A DNA stretch of 64,000 nucleotides from an uncultured Coriobacteriaceae bacterium (GCA_902768975.1 CACXMZ010000005.1:248001-312000), one strand, 5' to 3'; shown: positions 1-9,284, counted from the first letter of the stretch. Numbers and translations: made by a program. The notes: generated from the sequence alone by a model not told the origin.

Positions 1-135
1 GTTGCTCACAAAGGTCACTGAAAGCTCCGCGTGGGCGGGCAGCTCCATCTGCTCCATGGCAAAAATACACAGGCCTTCAACGTTAACTTCTTCAACGAGG
101 TCATTGCCATGTTCAACGGTTACTAATACGTCCAT
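1..135 (-). CDS. ybeY: Endoribonuclease YbeY, N-terminal fragment
   Basis: The window edge cuts this gene after 45 codons. The visible peptide begins MDVLVTVEHGNDLVEEVNVE and ends with AELSVTFVSN, which matches the N-terminal strand-helix-strand pattern of YbeY, a metal-dependent RNase of 16S rRNA maturation and ribosome quality control. The catalytic histidine motif lies outside the window, so it cannot be checked. The start ATG at 135 has an AAGGAG Shine-Dalgarno sequence five bases upstream. The gene directly follows phoH, the usual phoH-ybeY order, and is probably the last visible gene of the hrcA heat-shock operon. The call rests on weak N-terminal similarity plus the strong neighbourhood. 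Confidence 0.75.
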   Translation of the reverse strand, partial: MDVLVTVEHGNDLVEEVNVEGLCIFAMEQMELPAHAELSVTFVSN

Positions 136-189
136 GTGCTCTCCTTGCACCACGTTATTGGGGCCAAAACTCGCGAAGGTTTTGGCTGG

Positions 190-1191
190 TTAAATAACAA
201 TCCCGTCGGCGGGGTCTTTGCTTTCGCGCGTCGCCACGTCCGCCGCAAAAGCGTTGTCGTAGGCACTTACAATAGCTTGCACGAGTGAATGGCGCACGAC
301 GTCCTTGCCCGTAAAGTCGCAAAAGGCAATGCCGTCGATACCGTCGAGTACGCTGCGTACCTGCTTCAAGCCGGAAACCCCTTTGGGAATGTCGATCTGA
401 GTCGTGTCGCCCGTAATAACCATCTTCGAGCCAAAGCCAAGGCGCGTCAGAAACATCTTCATCTGTTCGGGCGTGGTGTTTTGAGCTTCGTCCAAAATAA
501 TGAAGCTGTCGTTTAAAGTGCGGCCACGCATGAAGGCAAGCGGAGCAATTTCAATAACGCCGTCGTCCAGGTAGCGGTTCGCGCGTTCCATGTCGCACAT
601 GTCAAAGAGGGCGTCGTAGAGCGGGCGAATGTAAGGATCCACCTTTTCGTTTAAGGTACCTGGCAAAAACCCCAGGCTTTCCCCTGCTTCAACAATAGGT
701 CGCGTTAGGATAATACGGCCCACTTCCTTGCGTTTAAGCGCCGCCACTGCCATGGCCATGGCAAGGTAGGTCTTGCCCGTACCAGCAGGACCCACACCAA
801 AGGTAATCGTATTTTTGCGGATGGCATCGACGTAGGTTTTCTGGCCCGCTGTTTTGGGGCGCAGGGCACGCCCGCGGTAGGTCAGCAGGATGTCGTCACG
901 CAGGGCGGAAGGCGCATAGTCGCCGCTGCGCAAAAGGTCAATGGAATTGCGCACGTAAGCCTGGTCGGGCACGCCACCGGCTTCAATATATTTAATAAGC
1001 TCGTTAAAAAGCGTGGTCAGCACTTGCACTTCGTCGTGGGAGCCACTCAAGGTTACGGCATTGCTGCGCACGGTTACGCGGGCGTCGAAGGCGTCTTCAA
1101 TAAGGTGCAGCAATTCGTCGCCACTACCCACCACGAGGGCCATGTCGATTGAATCTGGTACGTTAAAAGTAATGTTGGTGTCGCTTGTCAT
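190..1191 (-). CDS. phoH: PhoH family ATPase (PhoH-like/YbeZ)
   Basis: This is a cytoplasmic P-loop ATPase of the PhoH/YbeZ family, usually linked to RNA metabolism and to the partner RNase YbeY. The 333-residue length is typical. An N-terminal KH-like region of about 100 residues is followed by the ATPase core, with Walker A GPAGTGKT at residues 134-141 and Walker B LDEAQ near 233-237. The start codon overlaps the mtaB stop by four bases (ATGA), which implies translational coupling. It lies in the hrcA-dnaJ-rsmE-mtaB-phoH-ybeY run. No strong Shine-Dalgarno is seen, in keeping with coupling. The family is certain; the exact physiological role is only known from relatives. Confidence 0.95.
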   Translation of the reverse strand: MTSDTNITFNVPDSIDMALVVGSGDELLHLIEDAFDARVTVRSNAVTLSGSHDEVQVLTTLFNELIKYIEAGGVPDQAYVRNSIDLLRSGDYAPSALRDDILLTYRGRALRPKTAGQKTYVDAIRKNTITFGVGPAGTGKTYLAMAMAVAALKRKEVGRIILTRPIVEAGESLGFLPGTLNEKVDPYIRPLYDALFDMCDMERANRYLDDGVIEIAPLAFMRGRTLNDSFIILDEAQNTTPEQMKMFLTRLGFGSKMVITGDTTQIDIPKGVSGLKQVRSVLDGIDGIAFCDFTGKDVVRHSLVQAIVSAYDNAFAADVATRESKDPADGIVI

Positions 1192-2408
1192 AGGCTAAAT
1201 GTTCCATCCTTTTCATTGTAGTCGCGCAAGGTGGCGTCCACTAAGGCGCCGCGCTGCGCACTTTCGGGAACGCGCACTTCAAAGTAAGATTCGCTCATGC
1301 CGCGCGCGTCCCCTTCTATAAGTATACGCTCTTGGGAACCCATGCGTTCCTGTGCTTCGGTATTACGCAATTCCTTGGCGAGGTTCTGCATGCGCTCCAT
1401 CCGCTCAGCCTTCACGTCGGGCGCGATCTGATCAACGCGCTCTGCGGCTGGTGTGCCATCGCGCTTTGAATAACGGAAGATATGCATACGCGAAAAATGG
1501 CAGGAACGCGCAAGATTCAAGCTTGCCGCAAAGTCTTCTTCCGACTCCCCGGGGAAGCCCACAATAAGGTCCGTCGAAAGCGAAAGTTGCGGAATGGCAG
1601 CGCGGAGTTTTTCAATAGTGGCAAGGTATTCTTCGGAGTTATAACGACGTGCCATGTCGTGCAATACCTTGGAGGAACCGCTCTGCAGGGGTACATGCAA
1701 ATGACGGCAGACCATGCCATCATGGCTGGCGAGCACTTCGATAAGGGCATCGTCTATGGTTACCAGTTCAATACTCGAAATGCGCAGGCGAGTTTCAGGG
1801 GCAAGAGAGCGCAGCTGCAGAATGAGGTCTGCAAGTGAAGTCCCCTGCCAGTTATAAGCACCCAAGTCTATGCCAGTGAGCACCACTTCGTGGACGCCCG
1901 CCTGGGCATAGGCCTGCACTTCGTCGATGACCTGCTGAACAGGAACCGACCAGGCCTTACCGCGCGCCACATGCACAATGCAGTAGGTACAGGCATTGTC
2001 GCAGCCGTCTTGCACCTTTACACCCACACGCGTAGGAAATTCGTCCCCCACCCGCAACAGGGCGGGTGCATGAACGTATTCTTCACCCGTAAGGCCCAGG
2101 CATTCCGCGACCACATTGGACTTTTCCACCACGCGTACCGCAGGCGAAAGAGCTTCATAGGCGCCAGGGTCTATGGTTGCCGCACAGCCCGTAACGAATA
2201 CGGGCGCTCCCGGGTTATGTGCCACCGCGCGGTTTACTTCCTTGCGCGTTTTGCGGTCGGCTTCAGCTGTAACCGTGCAGGTATTCACAATGGCTGCATC
2301 GGCACCTTTGTCGACCGCTTCCCAGCCAGCTGCAAGTAAGGCCGCCCCCATCGAGTCGGCTTCTACCCTGTTTACCTTGCAACCAAGATTTGTAAGAGAA
2401 AACTTCAC
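1188..2408 (-). CDS. mtaB: tRNA t6A37 methylthiotransferase MtaB
   Basis: This is a radical-SAM methylthiotransferase that converts t6A37 to ms2t6A37 in ANN-decoding tRNAs. Three N-terminal cysteines (C10, C44, C75) bind the auxiliary cluster. The radical-SAM triad CDNACTYC (C136, C140, C143) binds the SAM-cleaving [4Fe-4S] cluster. A short TRAM-like tail closes the 406-residue protein. The opening sequence NLGCKVNRVEAD is diagnostic for the MtaB branch rather than MiaB or RimO. It overlaps rsmE upstream by four bases and phoH downstream by four bases, so the three are tightly coupled. Placement next to dnaJ and rsmE is common in Gram-positive bacteria. Confidence 0.95.
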   Translation of the reverse strand: MKFSLTNLGCKVNRVEADSMGAALLAAGWEAVDKGADAAIVNTCTVTAEADRKTRKEVNRAVAHNPGAPVFVTGCAATIDPGAYEALSPAVRVVEKSNVVAECLGLTGEEYVHAPALLRVGDEFPTRVGVKVQDGCDNACTYCIVHVARGKAWSVPVQQVIDEVQAYAQAGVHEVVLTGIDLGAYNWQGTSLADLILQLRSLAPETRLRISSIELVTIDDALIEVLASHDGMVCRHLHVPLQSGSSKVLHDMARRYNSEEYLATIEKLRAAIPQLSLSTDLIVGFPGESEEDFAASLNLARSCHFSRMHIFRYSKRDGTPAAERVDQIAPDVKAERMERMQNLAKELRNTEAQERMGSQERILIEGDARGMSESYFEVRVPESAQRGALVDATLRDYNEKDGTFSL

Positions 2409-3184
2409 TGAAGCCCGCCCAGCTCGTAGATGGCAATGGCAGGCGCAATTAATCCGGCCGTTTCAGTGCGAAGAATATTGGGGCCGAGCGTAACGGCAAA
2501 ACCATGCGCATTGCTAGAAACAAGCTCTTCGACTTCCATATGCGTAAGACCGCCTTCGGGCCCAACAACCACGGCCACGCGCGCATCTTCGATGGGAGTA
2601 AGCGTTGCCGCCAAAGCATTCTGGAGCGCTTCTTTAATGGTAAGCTTACCCGCTTCTTCCCATGCCACCAGCACGCAGGTAGCACCAGCAATCATGTCGC
2701 AAGCTTCGCGCACCGTTGCTGGCTGGGCTATCTCGGGAATCGACCGCAGGCCCGCCTGCATAGCCGCAGACTTTGCAATATTTTCCCATCGTGCCACGCG
2801 AGCGGCTGCCTTCTTTTCGTCAAGCTTGACCACGCTGCGTTCGCACACAAGCGGGATAAAAGCCGCCACACCAATTTCAGTAGCATGGCGCACTACGTCG
2901 TCGAACTTGTCGCCCTTCGCAAGGCCCTGCAGCAGAATAACCTGCGCGCCCAGCTCTTCGTTCGTTTCATGCGAAGCAATACGCACGCGCAGGTCGTCGT
3001 CAAAGGAAACAATTTCGCACTCGAAATAGTCCGTCGCGGCGTCTATGACCGCAATATGCTCCCCCACCTGCAAGCGCAAAACGCGCGCATGTTTTAAGTC
3101 GTCCGGCGAAAGGCGCAAGGCAAACTCTTCCGCGCTTTCTTGCGCTAAAACTTGATTTTCCAGAAAGAAGCGGTGCAGACTCAT
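2405..3184 (-). CDS. rsmE: 16S rRNA m3U1498 methyltransferase RsmE
   Basis: This is a SPOUT-class methyltransferase that forms N3-methyluridine at position 1498 of 16S rRNA. The length of 259 residues is normal. An N-terminal PUA-like domain (HRFFLENQVL onward) precedes the SPOUT domain. The C-terminal SAM knot shows VGPEGGLTHMEVEEL followed by LGPNILRTETAGLIA, the family signature with the conserved LRTETA. It follows dnaJ by 12 bases and overlaps mtaB by four. Co-transcription with dnaJ under CIRCE control would make it a heat-shock gene, an inference from position. Confidence 0.96.
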   Translation of the reverse strand: MSLHRFFLENQVLAQESAEEFALRLSPDDLKHARVLRLQVGEHIAVIDAATDYFECEIVSFDDDLRVRIASHETNEELGAQVILLQGLAKGDKFDDVVRHATEIGVAAFIPLVCERSVVKLDEKKAAARVARWENIAKSAAMQAGLRSIPEIAQPATVREACDMIAGATCVLVAWEEAGKLTIKEALQNALAATLTPIEDARVAVVVGPEGGLTHMEVEELVSSNAHGFAVTLGPNILRTETAGLIAPAIAIYELGGLQ

Positions 3185-3196
3185 AACGGCCGAACT

Positions 3197-4321
3197 CTAA
3201 TTAAAGACGTCGCGAATCTTTTGGAATGGCGTGCGAGCCGAAGCCACGTCTTCACCCATTTCGGCTGCCAAATCTTCGAGAATTTCACGCTCGCGCTTGG
3301 AAAGCTTCTTGGGCACTTCAACGTTTACATGGGTAAACAAGTCGCCGCGTCCTTCGCTCTTAAACTTGGGCATGCCGTGGCCCTTGGTGCGTACCACCTG
3401 GTTGTTTTGGCATCCTTCAGGAATACGGACCTTCACTTTTTCGTTTTCCAAAATGCCGTCGACTTCAATTTCGGCACCCAGGCAGGCCTGGACAATCGAA
3501 ATATTAACGAGGGTATGCAGGTTGTCGCCCTCACGCTGGAAGTAGTCATGCGGACGGATACGGCAGGTAACAATGAGGCTGCCCGCTTCGGCGCCTTGCA
3601 TGCCCGCTTCACCAAAACCAGTCAGGCGAAGCTGCTGACCGTCGCGGATACCCACCGGCACTTCAACCGTCACGCGCTGACGGTCGGGCACACGCCCTTG
3701 GCCTTCGCATTCGGGGCAGGCGTTTTCGATAGTTTCGCCCGTGCCGCCACAATGCGGGCAGGTCGAAGCCGTCTGCATGTCGCCCAGGAAGGTGCGTTGG
3801 ACGGTTACCACGCGGCCGCGGCCATTGCACTCGGGGCAGGTTACGCGCTTGCCGCCTTCGCCCATGCCGGTACCTTCACATTCGGGGCACGGCGCCAGGC
3901 GGTCGTAGACAATTTCCTTCTTACAACCAGCAGCCACTTCTTCCAAGGTCAAGCGCAAACCAACGCCCATGTCGCGGCCTTCACGACGCACAGTGGCACC
4001 CATGCCGCCCATGCCACCAAAGAAACTGCTGAACAAGTCGCCCATGCCAAAGCCGCCGCCAAACAGATCTTCAAAGTCCACGTAGGCAGGGCCGGAGCCG
4101 GCGGCGCCAGGAATGGTGCCGAAGCGGTCGTACTGGGCGCGTTTATTCGGGTCCGAAAGAACGTCGTAGGCTTCGTTGAGCTCCTTGAATTGCTCTTCCG
4201 CATTCGGAGCTTTGTTTACGTCGGGATGAAGCTGGCGCGCCTTGCGGCGGAACGCCTTCTTTATTTCGTCGTCGGTGGCGTTACGTGCCACTCCAAGTAC
4301 TTCATAGAGATCTGCTGCCAT
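3197..4321 (-). CDS. dnaJ: Chaperone DnaJ (Hsp40)
   Basis: This is the co-chaperone that stimulates DnaK ATPase and delivers unfolded clients. All class I domains are present in 374 residues: a J domain with the HPD motif (LHPDVNK), a Gly/Phe-rich linker (FGGGFGMGDLFSSFFGGMGG), four zinc-binding repeats (CPECEGTG, CPECNGRG, CPHCGGTG, CPECEGQG) and the C-terminal substrate domains. It follows hrcA by about 20 bases and should share the CIRCE-controlled transcript. DnaK and GrpE are not in the window, so this is either a second DnaJ (CbpA/DnaJ2-like position) or the only copy set apart from dnaK. Confidence 0.97.
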   Translation of the reverse strand: MAADLYEVLGVARNATDDEIKKAFRRKARQLHPDVNKAPNAEEQFKELNEAYDVLSDPNKRAQYDRFGTIPGAAGSGPAYVDFEDLFGGGFGMGDLFSSFFGGMGGMGATVRREGRDMGVGLRLTLEEVAAGCKKEIVYDRLAPCPECEGTGMGEGGKRVTCPECNGRGRVVTVQRTFLGDMQTASTCPHCGGTGETIENACPECEGQGRVPDRQRVTVEVPVGIRDGQQLRLTGFGEAGMQGAEAGSLIVTCRIRPHDYFQREGDNLHTLVNISIVQACLGAEIEVDGILENEKVKVRIPEGCQNNQVVRTKGHGMPKFKSEGRGDLFTHVNVEVPKKLSKREREILEDLAAEMGEDVASARTPFQKIRDVFN

Positions 4322-4340
4322 TATGCTTTGTTTGCCTTCC

Positions 4341-5093
4341 TTAGTTATTATTCGTTGTGTCGTCGTCCATTAATGCTTCGCGCGCCGCACGCACCGCACG
4401 GATGACCTGGGCGTAGTTCATACGCGTCGGCCCAATTACGGCAATAACGCCAGTGTGGGGCCCACAGCCATACTTGCTTGCTACCACAGACACGCTATTC
4501 AAAAGTTCGTTTTCATTTTCATGACCGATGCGCACGACCGTTTCGTCTTCCGCTTCTGCCGCATCGACGATTTCCATGAGGACGGTTTCGTCTTCAAGGG
4601 TTTGCACCACGGGCAAAATAGCCTGCGGCCGCGCAAATTCAGGTTGTTGAAGCAGGGTTGAAAGCCCGCTCATCTGCCCAATGTTAAGCGACATGGTTTG
4701 TGGCGGTACCGCAATGGAAAGACATTCGGTCAGGCGCGCCAGAGCCGCCGTGGTCTGGCGAAGAAGGCGGTCAACTTCGTCTGCCTGCTGGCGGGCTGCC
4801 TCGACCGCCTGAAGGAATTGTTCGTCGCCACTTTCGTCTTCGGGAAGTTCATTGGCGAACAGCTCGTCGACAAAAGAACGGTAACCAAAGTCGGTAGGAA
4901 TGCGACCCGCCGAAGTATGCGGCTGCGTAATATAGCCAGCGTCTTCGAGGGCAGAAAGGTCATTGCGCACCGTGGCGGAACTCACACCCAGCTGGTAGTT
5001 TTCCACGAGTGTGCGCGACCCCACGGGCAGGGCATGGTGAACATACTCTTCAATAAGAGCAGCTAAAACGCGCTGGCGTCTATCGGAAAGCAT
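4341..5093 (-). CDS. hrcA: Heat-inducible transcription repressor HrcA, short form
   Basis: HrcA represses class I heat-shock genes by binding CIRCE. The N-terminal winged helix is clear (GSRTLVENYQLGVSSATVRN, then PHTSAGRIPTDFGYRSFVDEL), as is the C-terminal family end (GVIAVIGPTRMNYAQVIRAV). At 250 residues it is about 90-100 shorter than well-known HrcA proteins. From memory of the Bacillus protein, the missing part is the middle: the first half of the GAF-like domain and the inserted dimerising domain. No frameshift is seen. A CIRCE element lies 41 bases upstream, so the gene is probably autoregulated. The start has a good AGGGGG ribosome site. Confidence 0.92.
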   Translation of the reverse strand: MLSDRRQRVLAALIEEYVHHALPVGSRTLVENYQLGVSSATVRNDLSALEDAGYITQPHTSAGRIPTDFGYRSFVDELFANELPEDESGDEQFLQAVEAARQQADEVDRLLRQTTAALARLTECLSIAVPPQTMSLNIGQMSGLSTLLQQPEFARPQAILPVVQTLEDETVLMEIVDAAEAEDETVVRIGHENENELLNSVSVVASKYGCGPHTGVIAVIGPTRMNYAQVIRAVRAAREALMDDDTTNNN

Positions 5094-5134
5094 GACACCC
5101 CCTGTTTATGGTCGATTACCTACAATCAAGCATT

Positions 5135-5161
5135 TTAGCAGCCGCGCCATGCGAGTGCTAA
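5135..5161 (-). promoter_or_regulatory. CIRCE operator upstream of hrcA
   Basis: On the minus strand the arms are TTAGCACTC and GGCTGCTAA separated by nine bases. This matches the CIRCE consensus (TTAGCACTC-N9-GAGTGCTAA) at 16 of 18 arm positions, with one perfect arm. The minus strand also reads TTAGCA then 18 bases then TAAAAT, a plausible -35/-10 pair overlapping both arms, so HrcA binding would directly block the promoter. It controls the hrcA-dnaJ-rsmE-mtaB-phoH-ybeY run. Confidence 0.9.
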
Positions 5162-5203
5162 CGCTGATACTAAACCGTCATACTTGGGAACAAATTTCCC
5201 CAT

Positions 5204-6379
5204 TTACAGATCGAGAAAGGCGCCGAATAATTCGTTGCCACAGAGCCAGCCACGCGTGGTAGGAACAAAGCGTTCCCCTTCCCAGCGGGCAAGCTTACGT
5301 TCTACGAGTTCACCACAGACATCGTCAAAACGAGCGAAAGTCGTACGCGCGGCGCTAACGAGTTCAGGACCAATGCCTTGTGTCATGCGCATGCCAAGCA
5401 TGAGGTCTTCGGCAAGCATTTCACTGGCATTCAAGTGGTCGAGCACTTCCCCACCCGCGCTAAAGCGGACGCGTTCGTTGGCATTTTGCGCCATACTGAC
5501 GGCGCCTTCGCCCAGGCCTAAATACGGCACACCAGTCCAGTAAGCAATATTGTGACGGCATTCAAAACCAGGGCGCGCATAGCTCGCCACTTCATAGCGC
5601 TGCATGCCGGCGGCTTCCAACACTTCGGCAGCCAGCTCCATGCAGTCCGCCTGAAAGTCGGGGTCTGTGTCGGCCAGTTCACCCGACTGGACTTTCGCTT
5701 CGAAGGGAGTGCCATCTTCAATGGTAAGCGGATACACACTTACGTGACTGACACCCAGCGCGATGGCTTCTTCCAGGCTTGCCCGGAAGCTTTCAAGAGT
5801 TTGCTTCGGAATGCCGCACATAAGGTCCAGGCTTAGGTTCGTAAAACGTTCCTTGGCGGCTGCAATAGCATCGCGTGCTTGCTGGGCCGAATGTATGCGC
5901 CCGAGTGCCTGCAGTTCGTCATCATTAAAACTTTGGACCCCAATGGAAAGCCTGTTCACGCCCAGGGCCCACAGGTCGCGCACCAGGCGCTCGTCCAAAC
6001 TGTCGGGGTTAGCTTCAAGCGTGCATTCCACGTCTTCGGTCAAATGCATGGAAAGCGACAAGGTATAGAGCAGCTCGGTCAGGTACTTCTGCCCTAAAAA
6101 CGAAGGAGTACCCCCGCCGATGTAGACTGTGCGCAGACTACCCAAAAGCCCCGTGCGACCCGCGCGGCGAATGGCAAGAATCATGTTGTCGGTATAGGCA
6201 CGCAGCTCGGGCGATTCATGGTCGATGGCCTGCGTTGTGAAGTCACAATAGAGGCAGCGCTGTTTGCAGAAGGGCACGTGAATGTACAGGGCGCCATAAG
6301 GGTCCTGGCCAGGCATAATCTGGCCAAACGATTCCGCTGGGTTTTGGGTTGAGCTACGCATGTCGGCCGCTTCCCCCAT
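5204..6379 (-). CDS. hemW: Radical SAM heme chaperone HemW
   Basis: This is a HemN-like radical-SAM protein of the HemW type, which binds heme and helps insert it into target enzymes. It is often mis-annotated as oxygen-independent coproporphyrinogen oxidase. The cluster motif CKQRCLYCDF lies about 40 residues in, after ALYIHVPF, followed by YIGGGTPSFL and a C-terminal HemN wing (ENIAYWTGVPYLGLGEGAVS-type region). The 391-residue length fits. The start chosen has GGAG five bases upstream and follows the dusB stop by two bases. HemW versus HemN is decided by the CxxxCxxC motif without the extra HemN cysteine; the exact role remains inferred. Confidence 0.92.
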   Translation of the reverse strand: MGEAADMRSSTQNPAESFGQIMPGQDPYGALYIHVPFCKQRCLYCDFTTQAIDHESPELRAYTDNMILAIRRAGRTGLLGSLRTVYIGGGTPSFLGQKYLTELLYTLSLSMHLTEDVECTLEANPDSLDERLVRDLWALGVNRLSIGVQSFNDDELQALGRIHSAQQARDAIAAAKERFTNLSLDLMCGIPKQTLESFRASLEEAIALGVSHVSVYPLTIEDGTPFEAKVQSGELADTDPDFQADCMELAAEVLEAAGMQRYEVASYARPGFECRHNIAYWTGVPYLGLGEGAVSMAQNANERVRFSAGGEVLDHLNASEMLAEDLMLGMRMTQGIGPELVSAARTTFARFDDVCGELVERKLARWEGERFVPTTRGWLCGNELFGAFLDL

Positions 6380-6381
6380 GT

Positions 6382-7425
6382 TTACTCCACCCCTCCATGA
6401 GACGCATCCACCTGGGAAAGGTGCGAAAGCATGGCGTCGAAGGCATGGTCAAAATCTTCAACCATTGTGCAGGCATTAAAGGTGGCTCGCGCGGCAGATG
6501 CCCCAGGAATACCCTTCACATACCAGCAGGCATGCTTACGCATGCGCACCACACTGCGAGGTTCACGCTCGTGCAGCAAATGAGCATGACGCCGCGCCAT
6601 TTCAATGCGCTCCTCTGACGTTGGGGCGAGTGTCGGACACCCCGTTTCAAGCGGGGCAGCTGAAATGGGGTGTCCGAACTCGCCACTTGTTTCAAGGACT
6701 TCATTGATTTGGGCAAAGATCCACGGGTTGCCTTCCGCACCGCGCGCCACCAGAATGGCGTCACAGTCCGTCGTGCTAAAAAGAGCCAGGGCGTCTTCAG
6801 CACTAAACACATCGCCGTTCCCAATAACAGGAATAGTCACAGCTTGCTTGGTACGGGCAATGCAGTCCCAGTCGGCCTCACCCCTATACATTTGTGTGGC
6901 GAAGCGCCCGTGCAAGGCAATCGCAGCCGCGCCCGATTCCTGGGCCATACGCGCAAAGTCAATACAGGTTTCACTGCCTTCGTAATAGCCGCGACGCGTT
7001 TTAACCGTCACGGGCACCTGCACGGCCTGCGCCACCGCAGAAATAATCTGCCCCGCAAGCACGGGGTCCTTAATCAAGGCAGCGCCGTCGCCTTTGCCCG
7101 CAATCTTTTTTACGGGGCAGCCCATATTAATGTCGATTACGGCAAGACGCTCCCCGAGTGCTTCTTCAATCCACTTGGCTTGCTCTGCCATGGTTTCAGG
7201 TTCATGGCCAAAGATTTGCACGCCTGCGAGGGCTTCCCCGTCGTAGAGGTCAACCAAATGCGCGGTACGTTCATTGGCATAGCTCAAACCCTTGGCGGAA
7301 ACCATTTCAGTAAACGCAAGCGAAGCACCCTGTTCAGCGCACAGCTGCCGAAACGCAGGGTCGCTCACTCCCGCCATGGGAGCCAACATCACCTTATGCG
7401 TTTTGAGAAATTCGGAGTAGTCCAT
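6382..7425 (-). CDS. dusB: tRNA-dihydrouridine synthase (DusB type)
   Basis: This FMN enzyme reduces specific uridines in tRNA to dihydrouridine. The opening LAPMAGVSDPAFRQLCAEQGA, the catalytic-cysteine region NMGCPVKKIAGKGDGAAL, VKTRRGYYEGS and the FMN phosphate motif IPVIGNGDVFS are all present in 347 residues. Unusually, a 60-bp inverted repeat is translated in frame near residue 255, adding the Pro/Ala/Gly-rich stretch GEFGHPISAAPLETGCPTLA before the conserved APTSEERIEMARRH. No Shine-Dalgarno is visible before the start. The core motifs look intact, so I infer an active enzyme carrying a tolerated insertion. Confidence 0.94.
   Translation of the reverse strand: MDYSEFLKTHKVMLAPMAGVSDPAFRQLCAEQGASLAFTEMVSAKGLSYANERTAHLVDLYDGEALAGVQIFGHEPETMAEQAKWIEEALGERLAVIDINMGCPVKKIAGKGDGAALIKDPVLAGQIISAVAQAVQVPVTVKTRRGYYEGSETCIDFARMAQESGAAAIALHGRFATQMYRGEADWDCIARTKQAVTIPVIGNGDVFSAEDALALFSTTDCDAILVARGAEGNPWIFAQINEVLETSGEFGHPISAAPLETGCPTLAPTSEERIEMARRHAHLLHEREPRSVVRMRKHACWYVKGIPGASAARATFNACTMVEDFDHAFDAMLSHLSQVDASHGGVE
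6625..6684. repeat. 60-bp palindromic element inside dusB
   Basis: Arms at 6625-6649 and 6661-6684 are reverse complements apart from one bulged base and one mismatch, around an 11-base loop. The core of each arm contains GGACACCCC / GGGGTGTCC. Both strands would form a long hairpin. It is read in frame as 20 residues of dusB and causes no stop or frameshift. It resembles in-frame palindromic elements known from Rickettsia or a REP unit, but no family is assigned. Confidence 0.85.
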
Positions 7426-7478
7426 AACTAATTTAATTAACTCGTAGGTTGGCGCTAGTAAAGTCGTCCATAGCTGAA

Positions 7479-9284
7479 CTATTCATCGACCTTCAGAATG
7501 GCCATAAATGCTTCCTGCGGGACTTCCACGTTACCAATGGCCTTCATGCGCTTCTTGCCTGCCTTCTGCTTTTCGAGCAGCTTGCGCTTTCGCGTAATGT
7601 CGCCGCCATAGCATTTCGCCAACACGTCCTTGCGCTTGGCGCCCACCGTCTGGCGAGCCAACACACGCCCACCAATAGCCGCTTGAATGGGCACTTCAAA
7701 CATCTGACGCGGTATGATGGCTTTGAGCTTTTCACACAGCACGCGCCCGCGGTCGTAGGCCTTGTCGCGATGCACGATAAACGAAAGTGCGTCTATCGGT
7801 TTGCCCGAAAGCAGAATGTCCAGCTTCACCAAATTCGATGTCTGGTAGCCCGCCAGTTCATAGTCAAGCGAAGCGTAGCCCTTGGTCGAACTTTTCAGCT
7901 TGTCGAAGTAGTCCAAGATGAGCTCGGAGAGCGGAATGTCCCAGAGCATTTCGACGGTCGTTGGTGAAAGATAGTTCATGGTTTTAAAGGTTCCGCGGCG
8001 CGCCACCGTCAGGTCCATGACCGCGCCCACATAGTCAGGCGGAATAAGAATCTTAGCTTCCAGGTAGGGCTCTTCCACGTGGTCAATTTCCCCTGGGTCG
8101 GGCATTTCCTGGGGCGAATGGAGGGAAACCATGGTGCCGTCGGTCTTAAACACATGGTATTCCACGCTCGGCGCCGTCGCGAGCAGGTCCAGGTCGAATT
8201 CACGCTCGAGGCGCTCCTTCACGACTTCCATATGCAGCAGCCCCAAAAAGCCCACGCGGAAACCAAAGCCAAGGGCATGGCTCGTTTCGGGTTCGTAGAC
8301 CAAGGCAGGGTCGTTCAAAGCAAGTTTTTCGAGGGCGTCGCGCAGGTCTTCATAGTCGTCGGAATCTATGGGGAACAAACCGGTAAAGACCATGGGCTTC
8401 ACGTCGCGATAGCCAGGCAGCGGCTCTTCTACCCCACCTGTGGCGTTGGTAATGGTGTCGCCCACTTTAACCTGCGCAGGGTCTTTCAAGCCCGTAACGA
8501 AGTAACCCACTTCGCCCACACCGAGCGCTTCACAAGGCACTTCAGCGGGCCTGCGAATACCCACTTCTTCAACCAGGGCTTCGGCGCCCGTTGCCATCAT
8601 GCGCACGCGCTCGGCAGTTTTAAGCTGGCCGTCCACCACGCGCACCAAGGCAACCACGCCACGATAGGCATCAAAGTAGGAATCGAAAATCAGGGCGCGC
8701 AAGGGTGCCGCCGCATTACCTTCGGGTGACGGAATGTTATATACGATTGATTCAAGCAAATCGTGCACGCCTTCGCCTGTCTTGCCACTGGCAAGAACCG
8801 CATCGTCGGCAGGAAGAGCGAGTGCTTCTTCAATTTCTGCGCGCACGCGTTCGGTGTCGGCCGAAGGCAGGTCGATCTTATTAATAAGCGGAATAATTTC
8901 GAGGTTGGCATTCATGGCCATCATGGCGTTTGCCACCGTCTGAGCTTCAACGCCCTGGGTGGCGTCCACCACGAGCACCGCGCCTTCACACGCCGCAAGC
9001 GAACGCGAAACTTCATAGGTAAAGTCCACGTGCCCCGGAGTGTCAATAAGGTTGAAATGGTAGGTCTGCCCGTCGTCGGCCACATAGTCCACACGCACAG
9101 CCTGGCTCTTAATAGTAATGCCGCGCTCCCGTTCAATGTCCATGGAGTCGAGCAACTGCTCGGTCATGTCGCGGCTGGCCACCGTGCCCGTTTGTTCCAA
9201 AATGCGGTCAGACAAGGTCGACTTGCCGTGGTCGATGTGAGCAATAATGCTGAAATTTCGTATGTAGTGTGGGTCTATACTCAT
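7479..9284 (-). CDS. lepA: Elongation factor 4 (LepA)
   Basis: This ribosomal back-translocating GTPase acts in translation fidelity and initiation or assembly. The start [20 protein letters not shown] (601 residues) gives the normal length; an open frame extends 25 codons further upstream but lacks family similarity. The GTPase motifs [17 protein letters not shown] and NKIDLP are followed by the EF-G-like domains and the LepA-specific C-terminus, ending [17 protein letters not shown] then [19 protein letters not shown]. It is divergent from rpsT, a frequent pairing. A possible promoter, TTGTGG-16-TAAATT, lies in the shared upstream region. Confidence 0.97.
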   Translation of the reverse strand: MSIDPHYIRNFSIIAHIDHGKSTLSDRILEQTGTVASRDMTEQLLDSMDIERERGITIKSQAVRVDYVADDGQTYHFNLIDTPGHVDFTYEVSRSLAACEGAVLVVDATQGVEAQTVANAMMAMNANLEIIPLINKIDLPSADTERVRAEIEEALALPADDAVLASGKTGEGVHDLLESIVYNIPSPEGNAAAPLRALIFDSYFDAYRGVVALVRVVDGQLKTAERVRMMATGAEALVEEVGIRRPAEVPCEALGVGEVGYFVTGLKDPAQVKVGDTITNATGGVEEPLPGYRDVKPMVFTGLFPIDSDDYEDLRDALEKLALNDPALVYEPETSHALGFGFRVGFLGLLHMEVVKERLEREFDLDLLATAPSVEYHVFKTDGTMVSLHSPQEMPDPGEIDHVEEPYLEAKILIPPDYVGAVMDLTVARRGTFKTMNYLSPTTVEMLWDIPLSELILDYFDKLKSSTKGYASLDYELAGYQTSNLVKLDILLSGKPIDALSFIVHRDKAYDRGRVLCEKLKAIIPRQMFEVPIQAAIGGRVLARQTVGAKRKDVLAKCYGGDITRKRKLLEKQKAGKKRMKAIGNVEVPQEAFMAILKVDE

